Below, in pieces: positions 1 to 6,952 of a stretch of DNA of 41,641 nucleotides. The position numbers were made by a program, and so were the translations under genes. Within the stretch, counting starts at the first letter, position 1. Every line of letters begins with the position of its first letter. The stretch is taken from contig PNOF01000018.1 in NCBI GenBank assembly GCA_013824645.1, positions 1-41,641 of the forward strand, in the 5' to 3' direction. The notes under the pieces were generated by a model. That model saw nothing but the letters and a program-made list of their open reading frames with translations. It was not told where the DNA came from and did not search any database. This stretch comes from Syntrophus sp. (in: bacteria) (GTDB lineage: Bacteria > Desulfobacterota > Syntrophorhabdia > Syntrophorhabdales > Syntrophorhabdaceae).

Positions 1-116
1 GTACTTTCTATGACGGCGCGATCTTTCAGAGTGCCTCGTTTGTCGCCCTCATCACCGGGATATTTGAAAGCGACCTTTTTCCCAATACAAGATAAAATTT
101 TCTGCAAATCGGTCAT
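1..116 (-). CDS. partial hypothetical protein, N-terminus only
   Basis: An open frame starts with ATG at 116 and runs off the left edge after 38 codons. The visible N-terminus is MTDLQKILSCIGKKVAFKYP, followed by a charged glycine-containing stretch. A GAGGAA ribosome-binding site sits a few bases before the ATG. No family is recognised. It lies downstream of, and on the same strand as, the two genes at 178-1802, so it could share their transcript. Confidence 0.5.
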   Translation of the reverse strand, partial: MTDLQKILSCIGKKVAFKYPGDEGDKRGTLKDRAVIES

Positions 117-177
117 TCAATTCCTCTATTTAGTCCTTATCCATGTAGTACTTCGACATCGCTGACTATGTCCCTTT

Positions 178-528
178 TCAGAATATCGCAGCTTGAATTG
201 CTAAATAAGTCTTATTATCTGTTGTCGCCATGAATTTCTTTCCATTCTTTAAAAAACAGATAAATGACACTTGCTTCGATTTTCCTCCTGCTAAAACACC
301 TGCAACTAAACCAAGTGGACCCAAAAGAAGTGCTCCAGCTGCACCTGCAATTGCAGTTCCAACGAATTTCTTTTTATTTTCTTCAGTCAATACTTCTACA
401 TTTTGAATGTCTTTTTTGAAATGTATCTCATCACCAATGCCAAAAGCTCCCCTGGTCATCCTAAAATCACCCCTAACAACCCAATCCCCTGTATGGATGT
501 CTCCGGCAAGAACTTTTACTGTACTCAT
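178..528 (-). CDS. hypothetical protein with glycine-rich hydrophobic segment
   Basis: 116 residues, beginning MSTVKVLAGDIHTGDWVVRG. Residues about 54-82 are a glycine/alanine/leucine-rich hydrophobic stretch that could be a glycine-zipper or membrane segment. Short polar, probably beta-strand flanks lie on both sides, including a C-terminal part rich in K, T and F. No signal peptide is seen. An AAGGAGGGG ribosome-binding site precedes the ATG. It lies 86 bases after the larger gene at 615-1802 on the same strand and is probably co-transcribed with it. No function can be assigned. Confidence 0.7.
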   Translation of the reverse strand: MSTVKVLAGDIHTGDWVVRGDFRMTRGAFGIGDEIHFKKDIQNVEVLTEENKKKFVGTAIAGAAGALLLGPLGLVAGVLAGGKSKQVSFICFLKNGKKFMATTDNKTYLAIQAAIF

Positions 529-614
529 AATTACCCCTCCTTGGAATATTGTTTTGCCTCAAAATAGTGGACATATCGAAAGGCTTGCATTTCATGGATG
601 AGCAAAAGATGCTA

Positions 615-1802
615 CTATAAATCATATTTCCATGTATGATTGTATATATCATCAAAGATAACTTTCTTAAACCCCTTACTTTTTAGAGTGGACATAAGTC
701 CGGTTTCGTTTGTAAGTTGATAAATCAAGGGACGAGAAAAAAGTACATATTCTAATTTTATTGTTGTTTTGTCTTTGCCAAGCAATCGAACTTTAACGTC
801 CATCCCTTTCCTAAGATAACCTGTCTCCAGTTCGTCTGCAAAATCCAGCCGGGATTGAATCAACCCTTTATCGTATGCCTTGCGAGTTTCCTTATTAAAC
901 TTATTTTCTTCTTGCAGCAACTCTTTATTCAGTTTTGATGCCTCAGCATATTCGGAATAATTTTCTTTAATATTTTCTAATTTCTTTTTCGATTCAGCAA
1001 TAAGAGAGAGGGCATGGTCAGGATTTTGCTTGTAGTTTTTGTCTTTTTTCAATTGTTCGAGAGTAGACCTTACATATATAATGTTCTCTGAGGCCTCTTT
1101 TGTCTGCTGTTCTAATGCAGCAACTTCTTTTCTGTTTTTCAGCTCAGCATCAATAGGATTTAGCTCTAATAACATCGATTGTACTTCACTATTATTGGAA
1201 GAACTTTCCGAAATAGCCTTCAGATGCCTCTTGACATTGAAAACTTTCTGCTCGGAAAGATTAAACTGGTCTTGGTTAATATTAATTGTCCCATATATAT
1301 TTTTTGCCTCAGCTAAATGTTCTTTAACAGACATTTTTTTGAACTTTTCAAGTCGTTCTGTCCTTTTCTCAAATTCGGTTTGAGGTGGTCTATTGTAAAT
1401 AGACTGTATGATACCTTTATACCATGAAGGTGTTTTATCAATTTTTGCTGGAATTTCTTCCAGTTTTTTGGCATAATCGACCGCATCTATTTCTTTTTTG
1501 ATGCTATCGGGTGATGTTCGTTTCTTTTCCAAGACTTGACTGAAAAGTGCGAGCCCTTCGTTTTTCCATACCTCGGAATTTACATCTATCGTAATGAGAT
1601 AATTTTCGGCATCATCCAATTTACCAGCCGATAGAGCTTCCTTTGCTTTCTCGATAGCATCACGGCCGTCTGAGGTGACTGGTGCCTTAGATGCCGTATC
1701 CACCTGAGTCTTCTGTTGTTTTGTAATGTTGATCAGAACAAGTATTACAAAAATGATGAGGAGCACACCCCACCATTTTTTGTACCAAGGTTTTTCGATC
1801 AT
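615..1802 (-). CDS. hypothetical membrane-anchored coiled-coil protein
   Basis: 395 residues. A single N-terminal membrane segment (about residues 10-26, hydrophobic after WYKKWWG) is followed by a long, highly charged helical region (about 45-310) rich in K, E, L and A that looks coiled-coil. The C-terminal domain of about 80 residues is more globular and ends near DDIYNHTWKYDL. This suggests an inner-membrane protein with a large soluble coiled-coil part, but no family is recognised. A GGGGAG ribosome-binding site lies before the ATG and a good promoter sits upstream (1839-1867). It reads divergently from the gene at 2275 and could be cargo of the mobile island. Confidence 0.75.
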   Translation of the reverse strand: MIEKPWYKKWWGVLLIIFVILVLINITKQQKTQVDTASKAPVTSDGRDAIEKAKEALSAGKLDDAENYLITIDVNSEVWKNEGLALFSQVLEKKRTSPDSIKKEIDAVDYAKKLEEIPAKIDKTPSWYKGIIQSIYNRPPQTEFEKRTERLEKFKKMSVKEHLAEAKNIYGTININQDQFNLSEQKVFNVKRHLKAISESSSNNSEVQSMLLELNPIDAELKNRKEVAALEQQTKEASENIIYVRSTLEQLKKDKNYKQNPDHALSLIAESKKKLENIKENYSEYAEASKLNKELLQEENKFNKETRKAYDKGLIQSRLDFADELETGYLRKGMDVKVRLLGKDKTTIKLEYVLFSRPLIYQLTNETGLMSTLKSKGFKKVIFDDIYNHTWKYDL

Positions 1803-1838
1803 ACAGTCTCCCCGCCCTTATTTCGTCCCTGTATAAAG

Positions 1839-1867
1839 ATTATAGATAGATATAAGCAATTTGTTAA
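1839..1867 (-). promoter_or_regulatory. sigma-70-like promoter for the gene at 615-1802
   Basis: On the minus strand, TTAACA (1862-1867) and TATAAT (1839-1844) are separated by exactly 17 bases, about 37 bases ahead of the start codon at 1802. The -10 box is a perfect consensus match and the -35 box differs at one base. Confidence 0.65.
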
Positions 1868-1925
1868 ATATTATTATTTCAAGCGTTTAGTGTCAAGGCA
1901 ATTCTAAAAAACGGAAGATTTATGA

Positions 1926-2054
1926 ATTAAAAGCCCCTGTTCTCCCGATATCTTTATTGGTTATCTCATTTGTTCATCATTTACAAATCATTTATCCGAT
2001 ATCCCCCGTATAGATCCCCCTCTTTCTAAAACAAATCGCTCAGAGCGCAAGTAA
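1926..2054 (+). pseudogene. degenerate copy of the 84-residue gene at 6034-6288
   Basis: This frame has no start codon. Translated, it contains TNHLSDIPRIDPPLSKTNR (from 1983), which aligns without gaps to TNDLPDISMTDLSLYKTNR in the protein at 6034-6288. That is 11 of 19 identical residues, and the DNA similarity is also visible by eye. A stop codon follows at 2052-2054, so only the N-terminal half is represented. It is probably a remnant of a duplicated gene or of a related element. An alternative is a functional short peptide with a non-standard start. Confidence 0.4.
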
Positions 2055-2274
2055 ACGAAAGATTTTTAATAACATCTTTTACCAGACAATTTACTATTAT
2101 TTTTTTGTTGAATGTCTTTTTAAAAAAGGGATATTATCGGGAATGGTTTCTAAGAACAAATTACAGACCGATTATACAACTTCTCAAAATAACAAGATAA
2201 TATTGTTTTCATCCGTATAGGCTCTATTAGAAATCATGCCAATAAAATCCAACGATGAAAGGGGAAAGGGATTA

Positions 2275-2502
2275 ATGAAAAAGATAATATTGATAGCAAC
2301 ATTGGTACTGATCGGGATGATATCAGTCGGCAATGCTGAAGAGCCCTTGAGGATTCTTGACAAAGATCAAAAGGTTTCCAGATATGTGAAAGAAGATCGT
2401 ATCTATGATGCAGACTGGCGGTTAAAGGGCACGATCAAGGGCGACAGAATATACGATGCGGAATGGAACCACATTTTAACTATCAAGAAAGGTGATAAAT
2501 GA
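2275..2502 (+). CDS. small secreted protein with RIYDA-W repeats
   Basis: The preferred start is the ATG at 2275, not the one at 2236, because it follows a GGGGAAAGGG ribosome-binding site and begins a clear signal peptide (MKKIILIATLVLIGMISVGNA, predicted cleavage before EEP). The mature protein is about 54 residues. It carries two near-identical units, DRIYDADW and DRIYDAEW, each followed by a hydrophobic T-I-K strand, suggesting a small repeated beta-hairpin fold. The 3' end overlaps the next gene (ATGA), so translation is coupled. No known family is identified. Confidence 0.6.
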   Translation: MKKIILIATLVLIGMISVGNAEEPLRILDKDQKVSRYVKEDRIYDADWRLKGTIKGDRIYDAEWNHILTIKKGDK

Positions 2503-2714
2503 TGCTCGCAGAACCGGCTTGCTATACGAGAAGATGCAGGCATTATAAAGGCGTTATTCAGCCCGATGGTACAGAAGCGACAGAAGATCATTATTGCACG
2601 GCATTTCCAGAGGGCATCCCATTTGAAATTTCAAGCGGCAACGATGATCATCTTCAACCCATAGAGAATCAGGGCAATGACATTGTTTATGAGAGAAAAA
2701 GGAGGCGGAGCTAA
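2499..2714 (+). CDS. conserved small cysteine-containing protein
   Basis: 71 residues. Three cysteines and a histidine in the N-terminal half (CYTRRCRH at about 8-15, C at about 33 before TAFPEGIPFEI) suggest a small metal-binding or disulfide fold. From memory, similar short proteins with the C-C-H, C-x-AFP-x-GIP pattern occur in phage-derived islands, with no function that I know. An AAAGGTG ribosome-binding site lies inside the end of the preceding gene. The ATG at 2499 or at 2502 could serve as start. The stop overlaps the recombinase start by one base. Confidence 0.6.
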   Translation: MMLAEPACYTRRCRHYKGVIQPDGTEATEDHYCTAFPEGIPFEISSGNDDHLQPIENQGNDIVYERKRRRS

Positions 2715-3397
2715 TGATAAAAGTTTATGGGTACGTCAGGGTTTCAGGGAAAAGCCAAACCGATAAGGGCGGCTATGATCGACAAGAACAAACCATCAAG
2801 AAATATTGCGCGGCTAATAATTGTGAGATTGAAAAGATTTTCAAAGAGACGATTAGCGGCACAAAAGATAAAGAAAATCGCCCCGTCTTTCTGGAAATGT
2901 TGCAAGCAATTCTCAACAACGGAATAAAGATCATTGTTGTTGAAGGTCTTGACAGGCTTGCAAGAGAAGTCAGGATTCAAGATAGCTTGCTGATATATCT
3001 TGTTGCAAAGAAGATCACTCTGATATCTGCAAGAACAGAAGAGAACATCACCGAGGCAATTTCATCCGATCCTATGAAAAAAGCTCTTGTCCAGATTCAG
3101 GCTGTCTTCAGCGAACTCGAAAAGAACCAGATCATACTGCGCATGAAAAAGGGCAGAGAGAAAAAGAAGAAAGAAACCGGAAGATGCTCTGGACCATTGA
3201 GATATGGCTCAACACCTGAAGAGAAAGAAATCTTGAAGCGGATCAGCTATATGAGACGGCTCAGCAAAGGTCAGACAAAGCGGCGAAGCTATCAAGACAT
3301 TGCCGATATCCTGAATGGTGAAGGTATAGCAACCCGTCAGGGTAAGAAATGGTCAGGGGCATTGGTTTTTCATATACACGAGAGAGGTGGAAAATAA
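2714..3397 (+). CDS. serine recombinase (resolvase/invertase family)
   Basis: 227 residues. The N-terminal resolvase domain (about 1-145) has the catalytic-serine motif YVRVS (Ser11, with Arg9) and the GLDRLAR helix with Arg81 and Arg84, which belong to the active-site arginine set of this family. After a basic linker rich in K, the C-terminal 80 residues contain a helix-turn-helix-like part (YQDIADILNGEGIATRQGKK). It is shorter than the Recombinase domain of large serine integrases. It probably catalyses inversion, resolution or excision using a short DNA site. An AGGAGG ribosome-binding site precedes it. The genes before and after abut it, so all are expressed together. Confidence 0.9.
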   Translation: MIKVYGYVRVSGKSQTDKGGYDRQEQTIKKYCAANNCEIEKIFKETISGTKDKENRPVFLEMLQAILNNGIKIIVVEGLDRLAREVRIQDSLLIYLVAKKITLISARTEENITEAISSDPMKKALVQIQAVFSELEKNQIILRMKKGREKKKKETGRCSGPLRYGSTPEEKEILKRISYMRRLSKGQTKRRSYQDIADILNGEGIATRQGKKWSGALVFHIHERGGK

Positions 3398-4042
3398 ATG
3401 AAATTATCAAGAGAAGCAATTCACGAGGCAGGTCACGCCGCAATGGCATTATTTTTCTGTAATGAACTGACAGCAATCTCTCTGAACCAAGTCGAATACA
3501 GGACACCGAATTCAACAAGAAAAGAGTTCTCAGGGTCGCTAAGATCAAGGATGAATGCAATTCAAGACATCATGATAACCAGCGCGGGCATGTTAAGCGA
3601 ATGTCTGTTTGTCGGGTCAAGTGAGTTTTGGAAAAAGAATTTCCCGATTGAAATGTCTGGTGACTACATACAAATCAGGGACACCACAAGAAAAGAAAAA
3701 TTACAGGGCGAGTTGAAAGCAATTCTTGTTCAGACATCAAATCTTTTATCATTGCCATCGATGATTCAGTCTGTGATTGAGATTGCAACAAACCTTGAAG
3801 CACAGAAAATGATCGATCATAGCCCGACAACAGAAAAGGGCAAACGACATCTGAAGGCCATAACAGATGAAATCTTGCATGGTATAGAAAATACCGAATT
3901 TCCTGAAGATGAAGTCAGCGAGACATATCTGTCAAAATTACAAGATGATGCAATGACAGAAAGGGCATTACCACAATTACATGGAACGGCATCGTTAATT
4001 GAACAGATCATCATGAGCATCGATGAGGGTATAGGCGAGTAA
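3398..4042 (+). CDS. stand-alone M41 (FtsH-like) metallopeptidase domain
   Basis: 214 residues. The zinc motif HEAGH is at residues 9-13, at the very N-terminus and directly after the start. The following segment (TSAGMLSECLFVG, about 61-73) matches the FtsH pattern around its AG-x-AAE-x-x-xFG helix. SGDYIQIRDTT (about 87-97) fits the FtsH GASND region that gives the third zinc ligand, so Asp89 is the likely ligand. There is no AAA+ ATPase domain and no membrane segment, unlike FtsH. The gene starts one base after the recombinase stop with a GAGGTGG ribosome-binding site. Its substrate is unknown. A phage-type regulator or host factor is possible. Confidence 0.7.
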   Translation: MKLSREAIHEAGHAAMALFFCNELTAISLNQVEYRTPNSTRKEFSGSLRSRMNAIQDIMITSAGMLSECLFVGSSEFWKKNFPIEMSGDYIQIRDTTRKEKLQGELKAILVQTSNLLSLPSMIQSVIEIATNLEAQKMIDHSPTTEKGKRHLKAITDEILHGIENTEFPEDEVSETYLSKLQDDAMTERALPQLHGTASLIEQIIMSIDEGIGE

Positions 4043-4047
4043 AAACC

Positions 4048-4341
4048 ATGAAACCATCAAAGAAACATACGAAAAAACCAGACAAAATAAACAAGAAATC
4101 TCCTGATATCAACGGCGACGAGAAGAAAAAGTATAAAATTTATCTAAAGAGTGCCGAAGATGTTCGCCGATTACTATCCACCCTTGTGAATGAAGTACGA
4201 AGGAATGATGTTGATATTCAGAAAGCAAGAACGATCGGTTATCTTGCAGGAATCTTATTGGATGTTTTCACAATGGGGAGCTTGGAAGATCGGTTAAAGC
4301 AATTAGAGGAAGCCGCACAGAAAAGGAGGATAACAAAATGA
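4048..4341 (+). CDS. conserved hypothetical small protein
   Basis: 97 residues. A lysine-rich tail (1-30) precedes an alpha-helical core containing VRRLLSTLVNEVRR and an ARTIGYLAGILLDV segment, then a short coil (SLEDRLKQLEEA). From memory, small proteins with this layout occur in phage islands, but no function is known to me. It starts 5 bases after the protease gene and overlaps the next gene by 4 bases. Its own ribosome-binding site is weak. Confidence 0.6.
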   Translation: MKPSKKHTKKPDKINKKSPDINGDEKKKYKIYLKSAEDVRRLLSTLVNEVRRNDVDIQKARTIGYLAGILLDVFTMGSLEDRLKQLEEAAQKRRITK

Positions 4342-4571
4342 GCGATAGTTTGAGGTCAAGAATTGAGCAATTGGAAAAGATTTACTTTACAAAAGAGATC
4401 AATCACGGATTATTTTACGATCTGATTTCAGAAATGGAAAGATCCATGAGTTGTTTTGATGAACAAGGTCATCGTCTTACCGACGAGGAATGGACAGATT
4501 ATTTCAATAATCAGTTTATGACTCGTGAAGCATTTATTGCACAGAAAGAAGAGTTTCATAATAGTCATTGA
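4338..4571 (+). CDS. hypothetical protein
   Basis: 77 residues, acidic and probably helical (MSDSLRSRIEQLEKIYFTKE at the start). It has no membrane segment, cysteine cluster or recognised motif beyond one Cys. A perfect AAAGGAGG ribosome-binding site lies in the end of the preceding gene, and the ATGA overlap makes coupling likely. Confidence 0.55.
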   Translation: MSDSLRSRIEQLEKIYFTKEINHGLFYDLISEMERSMSCFDEQGHRLTDEEWTDYFNNQFMTREAFIAQKEEFHNSH

Positions 4572-4588
4572 GATCAAGGAGGCATCAA

Positions 4589-4780
4589 ATGAAAATACCA
4601 AAAACCAACAAGAGATTGAGCAAGCCTGTCGAACAGCATCGTCAATCAAAGATGTCTGTATCAACAAAAGATATTGATGATCGTCCTGCCGGTCAGACTA
4701 TGACAAAGAAGAGCGATAGAGGAAAGTTCAGCGTTAACGATTGGCCGGGAAATACCGGCAATAAATACGGCGACAGGTAA
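4589..4780 (+). CDS. hypothetical small basic protein
   Basis: 63 residues from the ATG at 4589, chosen over an upstream ATG at 4568 because AAGGAGG (4577-4583) is spaced correctly for it. The sequence is basic and polar, low in hydrophobic residues and probably disordered. It ends with a G/N-rich segment (DWPGNTGNKYGDR). No family is recognised. It lies between two genes of the same presumed operon. Confidence 0.45.
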   Translation: MKIPKTNKRLSKPVEQHRQSKMSVSTKDIDDRPAGQTMTKKSDRGKFSVNDWPGNTGNKYGDR

Positions 4781-4792
4781 AAGGAGAATATT

Positions 4793-5695
4793 ATGAGTTA
4801 TCAAAGAAAAGTTGTAGAAAAACCACAAACAGATCACCCATTGGTAACATTGTTCGGACATCACAAACAATTCAATAGCTACACAAACGATTCAGGCTGG
4901 ATATTGAAAGAACTTCATGAACTTCACAATGATGGTAATTTCGGATTGCTTCAGGTGAAGTCTGTTCTTGAATCTGTGAGAGAACAAAACTTCTCTGACT
5001 ACAAACCAGAGATTGCAAAAAAGAAGAAACAAGAACCTGTCAAGAATGCAAGACTTGCTTTGTTGACCTTTCTGAAAAAACATATCGATAAAGCAAAGAT
5101 GGATTGCATACGAGTCGGTAACGAGATTTTGCGCGTCACCGAGCCCATCAAGCCGAACGATTCGACAAAGGCGATGCTGACAGAACTTCGCAATCAGGAG
5201 GTTCGCGAACTTATTCGTTCAGCAGACCCGAAGGACAGAACACGAATGATAAGAGAAAACCTTGCCTATATTCAGGCTGTCGTTGAATCGCCTGACGAAC
5301 TTATCAGCCCTGAACATCTTCATGAGATTCGCCGAGAATATGCTTTCAAGCAAGAACCAGAATTACGGAATTATGAAAATGATACTATCGAGATTTACCA
5401 AGCAACACGGCGAAGGGCAGGCGAGATCAACGGCACATCGGTGAAAATGCTACTCGACGAGAAACTTGATGATGTTATCACACCTGAAGAACACTTTGCC
5501 GTATTCATGCCAGATACCCCAATGGAGCAAGAGCTTGCCAACAGAAGGGTTCATGCGTTCGAGCAAGAACAAGCCAGAATGGCCAGCGAAAAACTTTTCG
5601 ACGATCTACATCCGGGGGTGAATCTTGGAACACGAAGAGCCGCCGGATTCACAGAACCGAAAGAGAAATTACCGACATTGAAAAGAAGGGTATAA
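4793..5695 (+). CDS. hypothetical protein, large helical
   Basis: 300 residues, charged and mostly helical by composition, with no signal peptide or membrane segment. It contains DPKDRTRMIRENLAYIQAVV near the middle and an arginine/lysine-rich C-terminus (GTRRAAGFTEPKEKLPTLKRRV). The protein might be structural or DNA-associated, but nothing in it identifies a family. An AAAGGAG ribosome-binding site lies before the ATG. It is the largest gene of the small-gene operon, and its stop is followed four bases later by a possible 32-residue ORF. Confidence 0.65.
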   Translation: MSYQRKVVEKPQTDHPLVTLFGHHKQFNSYTNDSGWILKELHELHNDGNFGLLQVKSVLESVREQNFSDYKPEIAKKKKQEPVKNARLALLTFLKKHIDKAKMDCIRVGNEILRVTEPIKPNDSTKAMLTELRNQEVRELIRSADPKDRTRMIRENLAYIQAVVESPDELISPEHLHEIRREYAFKQEPELRNYENDTIEIYQATRRRAGEINGTSVKMLLDEKLDDVITPEEHFAVFMPDTPMEQELANRRVHAFEQEQARMASEKLFDDLHPGVNLGTRRAAGFTEPKEKLPTLKRRV

Positions 5696-5698
5696 AAC

Positions 5699-5797
5699 AT
5701 GAATTTACTGAACAGAACAACCCTTCTCCGAGGGTGGCAGGGGATTTTATATGGTGCCAGAATCCTCTGCCCGTTCTGTTCACCTTTTCAAAGGTGA
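5699..5797 (+). CDS. possible 32-residue microprotein with CPFC motif
   Basis: ATG at 5699 follows a GAAGGG ribosome-binding site at an 8-base spacing. The frame encodes 32 residues ending ARILCPFCSPFQR and stops at 5795-5797, three bases before the next start codon. The CPFC pair could bind metal, as in small zinc-finger leaders such as phage Mu Com, but one Cys pair is too little for assignment. The same bases form a three-way junction RNA (5710-5781). The frame may therefore be a translated leader of that structure, or fortuitous. Confidence 0.35.
   Translation: MNLLNRTTLLRGWQGILYGARILCPFCSPFQR
5710..5781 (+). ncRNA. three-way-junction RNA element A, C4-like
   Basis: Outer stem: GAACAGAAC (5710-5718) with GTTCTGTTC (5773-5781), 9 perfect pairs. 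Hairpin 1: ACCCT (5720-5724) with AGGGT (5731-5735), loop TCTCCG. Hairpin 2: GGCAGGGGATT (5736-5746) with AATCCTCTGCC (5761-5771), 11 pairs including one G-T, loop of 14. A single base separates hairpin 2 from the outer stem. The same architecture recurs at 6870-6929. It lies directly before the gene at 5801. The fold is read from the sequence. The role (antisense or regulatory leader) is inference. Confidence 0.5.
5781..5796 (+). promoter_or_regulatory. hairpin covering the ribosome-binding site of the gene at 5801
   Basis: CACCTT and AAGGTG form a 6-pair stem with loop TTCA. The right arm is the ribosome-binding site (AAAGGTG, 4 bases before ATG 5801), so folding would block initiation. The left arm starts at the last base of the element A outer stem, so the two structures would stack or compete. 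Confidence 0.45.
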
Positions 5798-5800
5798 TCT

Positions 5801-6037
5801 ATGAATAAGTATCTTGTTAATATTTTGTATAAGGGCAGAACAAACAATCAGATCACAAGACAATTATCAATACTACTGGGATCTGCAACATACTCGGACT
5901 TTGATCAAGAGACCGGAGAAAATATTTTGGAATTCCAGATTACAACTGACAAGAATATTATTCTTGTAAAAGAGCAGATTGAAGCCTTGTTTGAGGGGAG
6001 ACAATACTTCTCTATCAAGATTGAGGGTCAACGATGA
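5801..6037 (+). CDS. hypothetical protein
   Basis: 78 residues. Alternating hydrophobic and polar strands (NKYLVNILYKGR, NILEFQITTDKNIILVKEQI, YFSIKIEGQ) suggest a small alpha/beta fold. No motif is recognised. Its initiation region is enclosed by a hairpin and preceded by RNA element A, so control at translation is likely. It overlaps the next gene by 4 bases (ATGA). Confidence 0.55.
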   Translation: MNKYLVNILYKGRTNNQITRQLSILLGSATYSDFDQETGENILEFQITTDKNIILVKEQIEALFEGRQYFSIKIEGQR

Positions 6038-6288
6038 TCATAAGCAATCAGGATTTCTTGTTTACCCTATCTACAAATGATTTACCTGATATCTCCATGA
6101 CCGATCTATCACTTTATAAAACAAATCGATTTAAAGGCATTGTAGAGAAGATAATATCAGGGGTCGAGCTTCCTTCTTTCACTCGACAGGCAGAAAGAGG
6201 TTTATCTCCTTTCCAGAATTCGATCTGCCACCCTGATTATATCTTGGAAATATCGGCGATGAAAACCAAGACCGAGCAGGACAGATGA
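6034..6288 (+). CDS. hypothetical protein
   Basis: 84 residues, beginning MIISNQDFLFTLSTNDLPDI. A GAGGGT ribosome-binding site lies in the end of the preceding gene. No known domain is recognised. The segment around residues 14-32 (TNDLPDI to KTNR) is matched by a degenerate copy at 1983-2039, so this gene or its family has been duplicated in the island. That similarity at protein level supports it being a real coding sequence. Confidence 0.55.
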   Translation: MIISNQDFLFTLSTNDLPDISMTDLSLYKTNRFKGIVEKIISGVELPSFTRQAERGLSPFQNSICHPDYILEISAMKTKTEQDR

Positions 6289-6365
6289 AACCATATAGAT
6301 CATTGATTCTCAATATTATAGAACATATTAGTACAAAAGGTTTCTTAGAACCTTGGACAATATAA
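6285..6365 (+). CDS. possible 26-residue peptide
   Basis: ATG at 6285 overlaps the preceding stop (ATGA) and opens a 26-residue frame (MKPYRSLILNIIEHISTKGF at the start). The ribosome-binding site is weak. Only the coupling arrangement supports it. Confidence 0.2.
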   Translation: MKPYRSLILNIIEHISTKGFLEPWTI

Positions 6366-6440
6366 AGATTAAGTGTCTGTGGTTTTGAAAAGTATGAGAT
6401 AATAAAATATGAAGGATCAAAGAAAATCCGGGAGGGCTAA

Positions 6441-6860
6441 ATGAAATTATCAAAAACTATATTTTGCACATTGTTTATTATTGCAAGCTTCTTGATATCA
6501 TCGAATGGTTTCTGTTCTGAAAATAAATTAACCCTTTTATTTAAAGGAGCCGACAATGATTGCTATTATGATAAAGCAAGTATCATCGGTATCGGTGAAG
6601 GCAATGTCGGCGAGGGCATAGTTGGAGTTGCGTTTTCTTGTATTGATTCAGCGGGCAGAACGACCATGACGAATATCCGAATTGACTGCGTCAACAAGAA
6701 GTATGCCACAGGCCGTATATTTGGGTGGAAAAGGGGAGCACAAGAACCTACCGCACTATATGATTTTAACAAAAATGGCTGGGTGTGGATCGAGCCAAAA
6801 AAAGGTTTAACGGCACAGGGGAAATTGATAAAGATTTTATGTAAAACTGACAAAAAATAA
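6441..6860 (+). CDS. putative secreted/periplasmic protein
   Basis: 139 residues. It has a signal peptide (KLSKTIFCTLFIIASFLI, predicted cleavage near residue 25 before ENKLT). The mature part holds cysteines at C41, C67, C82 and C134, compatible with two disulfides, and a W-V-W motif near residue 113. The pattern of short strands suggests a small beta-rich periplasmic protein. No family is recognised. A GGGAGG ribosome-binding site precedes the ATG. RNA element B begins ten bases after its stop codon. Confidence 0.6.
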   Translation: MKLSKTIFCTLFIIASFLISSNGFCSENKLTLLFKGADNDCYYDKASIIGIGEGNVGEGIVGVAFSCIDSAGRTTMTNIRIDCVNKKYATGRIFGWKRGAQEPTALYDFNKNGWVWIEPKKGLTAQGKLIKILCKTDKK

Positions 6861-6869
6861 AGAATCAAA

Positions 6870-6929
6870 CCAGACCGCCTTCCGGAGAGGTCAAGACCGG
6901 GATGCCTATTTCATCCCGGTCAGGTCTGG
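6870..6929 (+). ncRNA. three-way-junction RNA element B, C4-like antisense candidate
   Basis: Outer stem: CCAGACC (6870-6876) with GGTCTGG (6923-6929). Hairpin 1: CCTT (6878-6881) with GAGG (6887-6890), loop CCGGA. Hairpin 2: GACCGGGATG (6895-6904) with CATCCCGGTC (6912-6921), 10 perfect pairs, loop CCTATTT. That loop is fully complementary to AAATAGG (6938-6944), which overlaps the ribosome-binding site AGGAGA of the gene at 6953. Phage P1/P7 C4 RNA has a comparable compact fold upstream of its target and uses its loops to block translation. Membership of that family is inference. Confidence 0.55.
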
Positions 6930-6937
6930 AATAGTCT

Positions 6938-6948
6938 AAATAGGAGAC
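6938..6948 (+). promoter_or_regulatory. ribosome-binding site and predicted antisense target of element B
   Basis: AAATAGG (6938-6944) is the exact complement of the seven-base loop of hairpin 2 in element B. It overlaps the AGGAGA ribosome-binding site for ATG 6953. Pairing would hide the site. Confidence 0.45.
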
Positions 6949-6952
6949 AGAA

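Larger units (their letters stand above)
1803..2274. other. gene-free divergent intergenic region
   Basis: An AT-rich region of 472 bases between divergent genes. It holds the minus-strand promoter at 1839-1867 and a degenerate copy of part of the small gene at 6034-6288 (1983-2054, listed separately). A weak plus-strand promoter candidate, TTGAAT (2108-2113) and TATTAT (2132-2137), has an 18-base spacer. The rest shows no gene that I can support. Confidence 0.5.

Noticed and set aside
5710..5781. Integron attC site
   Set aside because: The ends lack the RYYYAAC and GTTRRRY core pair, and the inner two-hairpin fold is not an attC hairpin. No tyrosine integrase is present.
5710..5784. tRNA-like gene
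   Set aside because: The outer stem plus two hairpins and a following ACC recall a tRNA, but there is no T arm and no proper anticodon loop.
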